This document shows positions 4,593 to 5,333 of a stretch of 5,333 nucleotides of DNA, one piece after another. The notes below the pieces were generated by a model. That model was not told the DNA's origin. It saw only the letters and a program-made list of their open reading frames with translations, and ran no database searches. Position 1 is the first letter of the stretch; the number at the start of each line of letters is the position of its first letter. The position numbers and the translations under genes were made by a program. The DNA is from Spirochaetaceae bacterium. Lineage in GTDB: Bacteria > Spirochaetota > Spirochaetia > Treponematales > Breznakiellaceae. The DNA lies in assembly GCA_031284295.1 (NCBI GenBank), contig JAITAE010000187.1:1-5333 (forward strand). The letters run 5' to 3'.

Positions 4593-5333
4593 TTAACCGT
4601 AACTTGCTATCATTACACCGGCGGCAATCGCGGTACCGATCACACCGGCGACATTTGGGCCCATTGCGTGCATCAGCAAGAAGTTGCCCGGATCGTATTC
4701 AAGACCGACCTTGTTGGAAACGCGAGCCGCCATCGGCACGGCGGAAACCCCGGCGGAACCTATCAGCGGGTTGATCTTTTCCTTCAGGAACAGATTCATG
4801 AACTTCGCGACAAGAACGCCCGTGGCCGTAGCTATGCAGAAAGCGACAAGCCCGAGCGCCACTATTGAAAGCGACGAAGGGTTAAGAAACTTTTCAGGCG
4901 TCATCTGGCTGCCGACGCCGAGCGAGAGCAGTATCGAAACTATGTTCATTAATTCGTTCTGCAAGGTCTTGGATAGCCGTTCTACCACGCCGCATTCCTT
5001 GATGAAGTTACCGAACATCATGCAGCCTATAAGCGGAGCGGCGGCGGGAAGCAGCAGAATCGACAGCGAAAATACGATGAGCGGGAACAGTATCTTTTCC
5101 ACCTTGGAAACATGGCGTAACTGTTTCATTCTGATAAGCCGTTCATCTTTCGTGGTGAGCGCCCTCATAATGGGCGGCTGTATCAAGGGTACGAGCGCCA
5201 TGTAGGAGTACGCCGCGACAGCGACAGTCGCGAGCAGTTTGGGCGCCAGCTTTGCGGCGATGTAGATCGTTGTTGGGCCGTCCGCGCCGCCTATTATGGC
5301 GACAGCGCAGGCTTCTTTCAACGTAAAGTTGAC
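4593..5333 (-). CDS. oadB: Oxaloacetate decarboxylase-type Na+ pump, beta subunit (C-terminal 246 aa)
   Basis: The beta subunit is the integral membrane part of biotin-dependent decarboxylase sodium pumps. It decarboxylates carboxybiotin and exports Na+. The frame is open to the window edge, so the N-terminal part (about 185 residues by comparison with Klebsiella OadB) is outside; the TTG at 5321 is internal. The fragment holds GGADGPT (15-21), whose Asp18 matches the Na+-site Asp203 of Klebsiella. It also has NPLIG (188-192) followed by Ser197 and Arg204, with the same spacing as Asn373, Gly377, Ser382 and Arg389. Several long hydrophobic stretches (about 33-52, 81-103, 155-176, 220-245) are membrane segments. 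Beta subunits of oxaloacetate, methylmalonyl-CoA and glutaconyl-CoA decarboxylases are alike, so the substrate cannot be decided here. No terminator is seen after its stop. Confidence 0.93.
   Translation of the reverse strand, partial: VNFTLKEACAVAIIGGADGPTTIYIAAKLAPKLLATVAVAAYSYMALVPLIQPPIMRALTTKDERLIRMKQLRHVSKVEKILFPLIVFSLSILLLPAAAPLIGCMMFGNFIKECGVVERLSKTLQNELMNIVSILLSLGVGSQMTPEKFLNPSSLSIVALGLVAFCIATATGVLVAKFMNLFLKEKINPLIGSAGVSAVPMAARVSNKVGLEYDPGNFLLMHAMGPNVAGVIGTAIAAGVMIASYG

Noticed and set aside
4684..5205. Long open frame on the plus strand (173 codons) opposite oadB
   Set aside because: It is antisense to a well-conserved membrane protein, its product has no recognisable features, and oadB codon bias explains the lack of stops.

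Overview
The window is a compact chromosomal block in which every supported gene lies on the minus strand, so transcription runs right to left (from position 5333 towards 1). The gene content suggests a Treponema-like anaerobic spirochaete. The suggestive features are an OadB-type sodium-pump beta subunit next to cheW, an infC-rpmI-rplT cluster followed directly by a coiled-coil gene and zapA, a class II aldolase, and a ferredoxin-like gene. This assignment is from protein character and from memory of treponemal gene order, with no database search behind it. No mobile element, CRISPR array, tRNA, rRNA or sign of recent transfer was seen, and no stretch over 300 bases lacks a gene.

Layout in transcription order. 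(1) 5333-4593: C-terminal part of oadB, cut by the window edge. (2) 4535-4062: cheW, with its own strong sigma-70-type promoter in the 57-bp gap and a predicted leader of only about 13 nt. (3) 4061-3914: a 148-bp gap with a good promoter for the translation cluster. (4) 3913-2692: infC, a 133-bp GC-rich hairpin-forming spacer, rpmI and rplT. (5) 2687-1896: a 159-aa coiled-coil/acidic-tail protein and zapA, placed 4 and 3 bp after their predecessors and so probably translated from the same mRNA. (6) 1895-1760: a 136-bp gap with alternative inverted repeats next to the adk ribosome binding site. (7) 1759-1130: adk. (8) 1133-1105: a promoter overlapping the adk stop codon that should drive fba (1072-74). 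(9) 77-1: start of a 4Fe-4S protein whose ATG overlaps the fba stop as ATGA, cut by the left edge.

Functionally the block combines translation (IF-3, L35, L20), Z-ring assembly (ZapA and a putative coiled-coil partner), adenylate balance (Adk), glycolysis (Fba), a redox protein, chemotaxis signalling (CheW) and Na+-coupled decarboxylation (OadB). Three promoter-like sites each have an exact 17-nt spacer and are at or near consensus. No convincing intrinsic terminator was found between any two genes, so readthrough between units is plausible. Most of the window is conserved housekeeping DNA. The parts most worth a second look are the uncharacterised coiled-coil partner of zapA, the structured infC-rpmI spacer, and the competing inverted repeats in the adk leader.
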